A DNA stretch of 46,758 nt from Geodermatophilaceae bacterium. Its GTDB lineage: Bacteria; Actinomycetota; Actinomycetes; Mycobacteriales; Geodermatophilaceae. Of the stretch, positions 46,739 to 46,758 are shown piece by piece; the first letter of the stretch is position 1; every line of letters starts with the position of its first letter. Under the pieces are notes generated by a model. It had not been told where the DNA came from and searched no databases. It worked only from the letters and a program-made list of their open reading frames with translations. Made by a program: the position numbers and the translations under genes. Where the stretch lies: NCBI GenBank assembly GCA_013695665.1, contig JACDAB010000085.1, positions 1 to 46,758 on the forward strand. Reading direction: 5' to 3'.

Positions 46739-46758
46739 TCATGGACTCTCGCCGGCCC
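46735..46758 (+). CDS. Start of a further gene in the operon, cut by the window edge
   Basis: An ATG overlaps the stop of the second kinase (ATGA) and opens a frame reading MIMDSRR to the edge; a second in-frame ATG follows two codons later. Coupling by ATGA matches the rest of the operon. Nothing can be said of its function. Confidence 0.45.

Overview
The window is high-GC actinobacterial chromosome, packed with overlapping reading frames joined by ATGA, GTGA, TTGA or TGATG. Four features point to a filamentous or Geodermatophilus/Frankia-like actinomycete rather than a mycobacterium. There is a BldD orthologue with its c-di-GMP signature. The core gene order (nusB-efp-pepQ-aroQ-aroB-aroK-aroC-aroE-mltG-ruvX-alaS ... 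aspS-hisS-ppiB-rel-apt-secF-secD-yajC-ruvB-ruvA-ruvC) matches the Mycobacterium tuberculosis Rv2533c-Rv2594c neighbourhood as I remember it. Rel and MltG are of actinobacterial type. Cluster-specific sugar genes lie at the right edge. The genus cannot be fixed from the sequence alone.

Layout. 1-4128: pyrimidine operon on the minus strand (pyrR-pyrB-pyrC-carA-carB, carB cut by the window edge), with a PyrR-binding RNA hairpin covering the pyrR ribosome binding site. 4158-4753: bldD, divergent from pyrR, with its own promoter and an inverted repeat in its leader. 4766-16829: a long minus-strand operon that runs in transcription order DUF948 protein, small DUF6167-like protein, alaS, ruvX, mltG, aroE, prepilin peptidase, aroC, aroK, aroB, aroQ, pepQ, efp, nusB. 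The two gaps before alaS are filled by related micro-ORFs carried on a 41-bp repeat. 16894-20069: rarA, preceded by a glycosyltransferase and a methyltransferase. 20111-23249: an MMPL exporter and an aldo/keto reductase on the plus strand. 23257-26983: aspS, hisS and a glyoxalase-II-like hydrolase. 27181-28008: a membrane-anchored cyclophilin. 28026-35940: bifunctional rel, a Tat-exported ferritin-like protein, apt, secF, secD and yajC. 36033-38277: ruvB, ruvA and ruvC, with a perfect LexA box in front of ruvC.

38278-38884 is the only long non-coding stretch. It holds the LexA box, a cluster of DnaA-box-like motifs, a promoter-like site, an orphan 13-bp hairpin, a second hairpin, and 11-bp-period direct repeats that end at the next gene. 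38885-46758 is an accessory plus-strand operon. It encodes a double glycosyltransferase (two families fused), a second GT4 glycosyltransferase, a one-piece ABC exporter, two divergent APH-fold kinases that both carry Gln in place of the usual catalytic-loop Asn, and the start of another gene at the edge. I infer that it assembles and exports a small glycoconjugate. This operon is the best candidate for an undescribed system in the window.

I saw no tRNA, rRNA, CRISPR array, insertion sequence or prophage.
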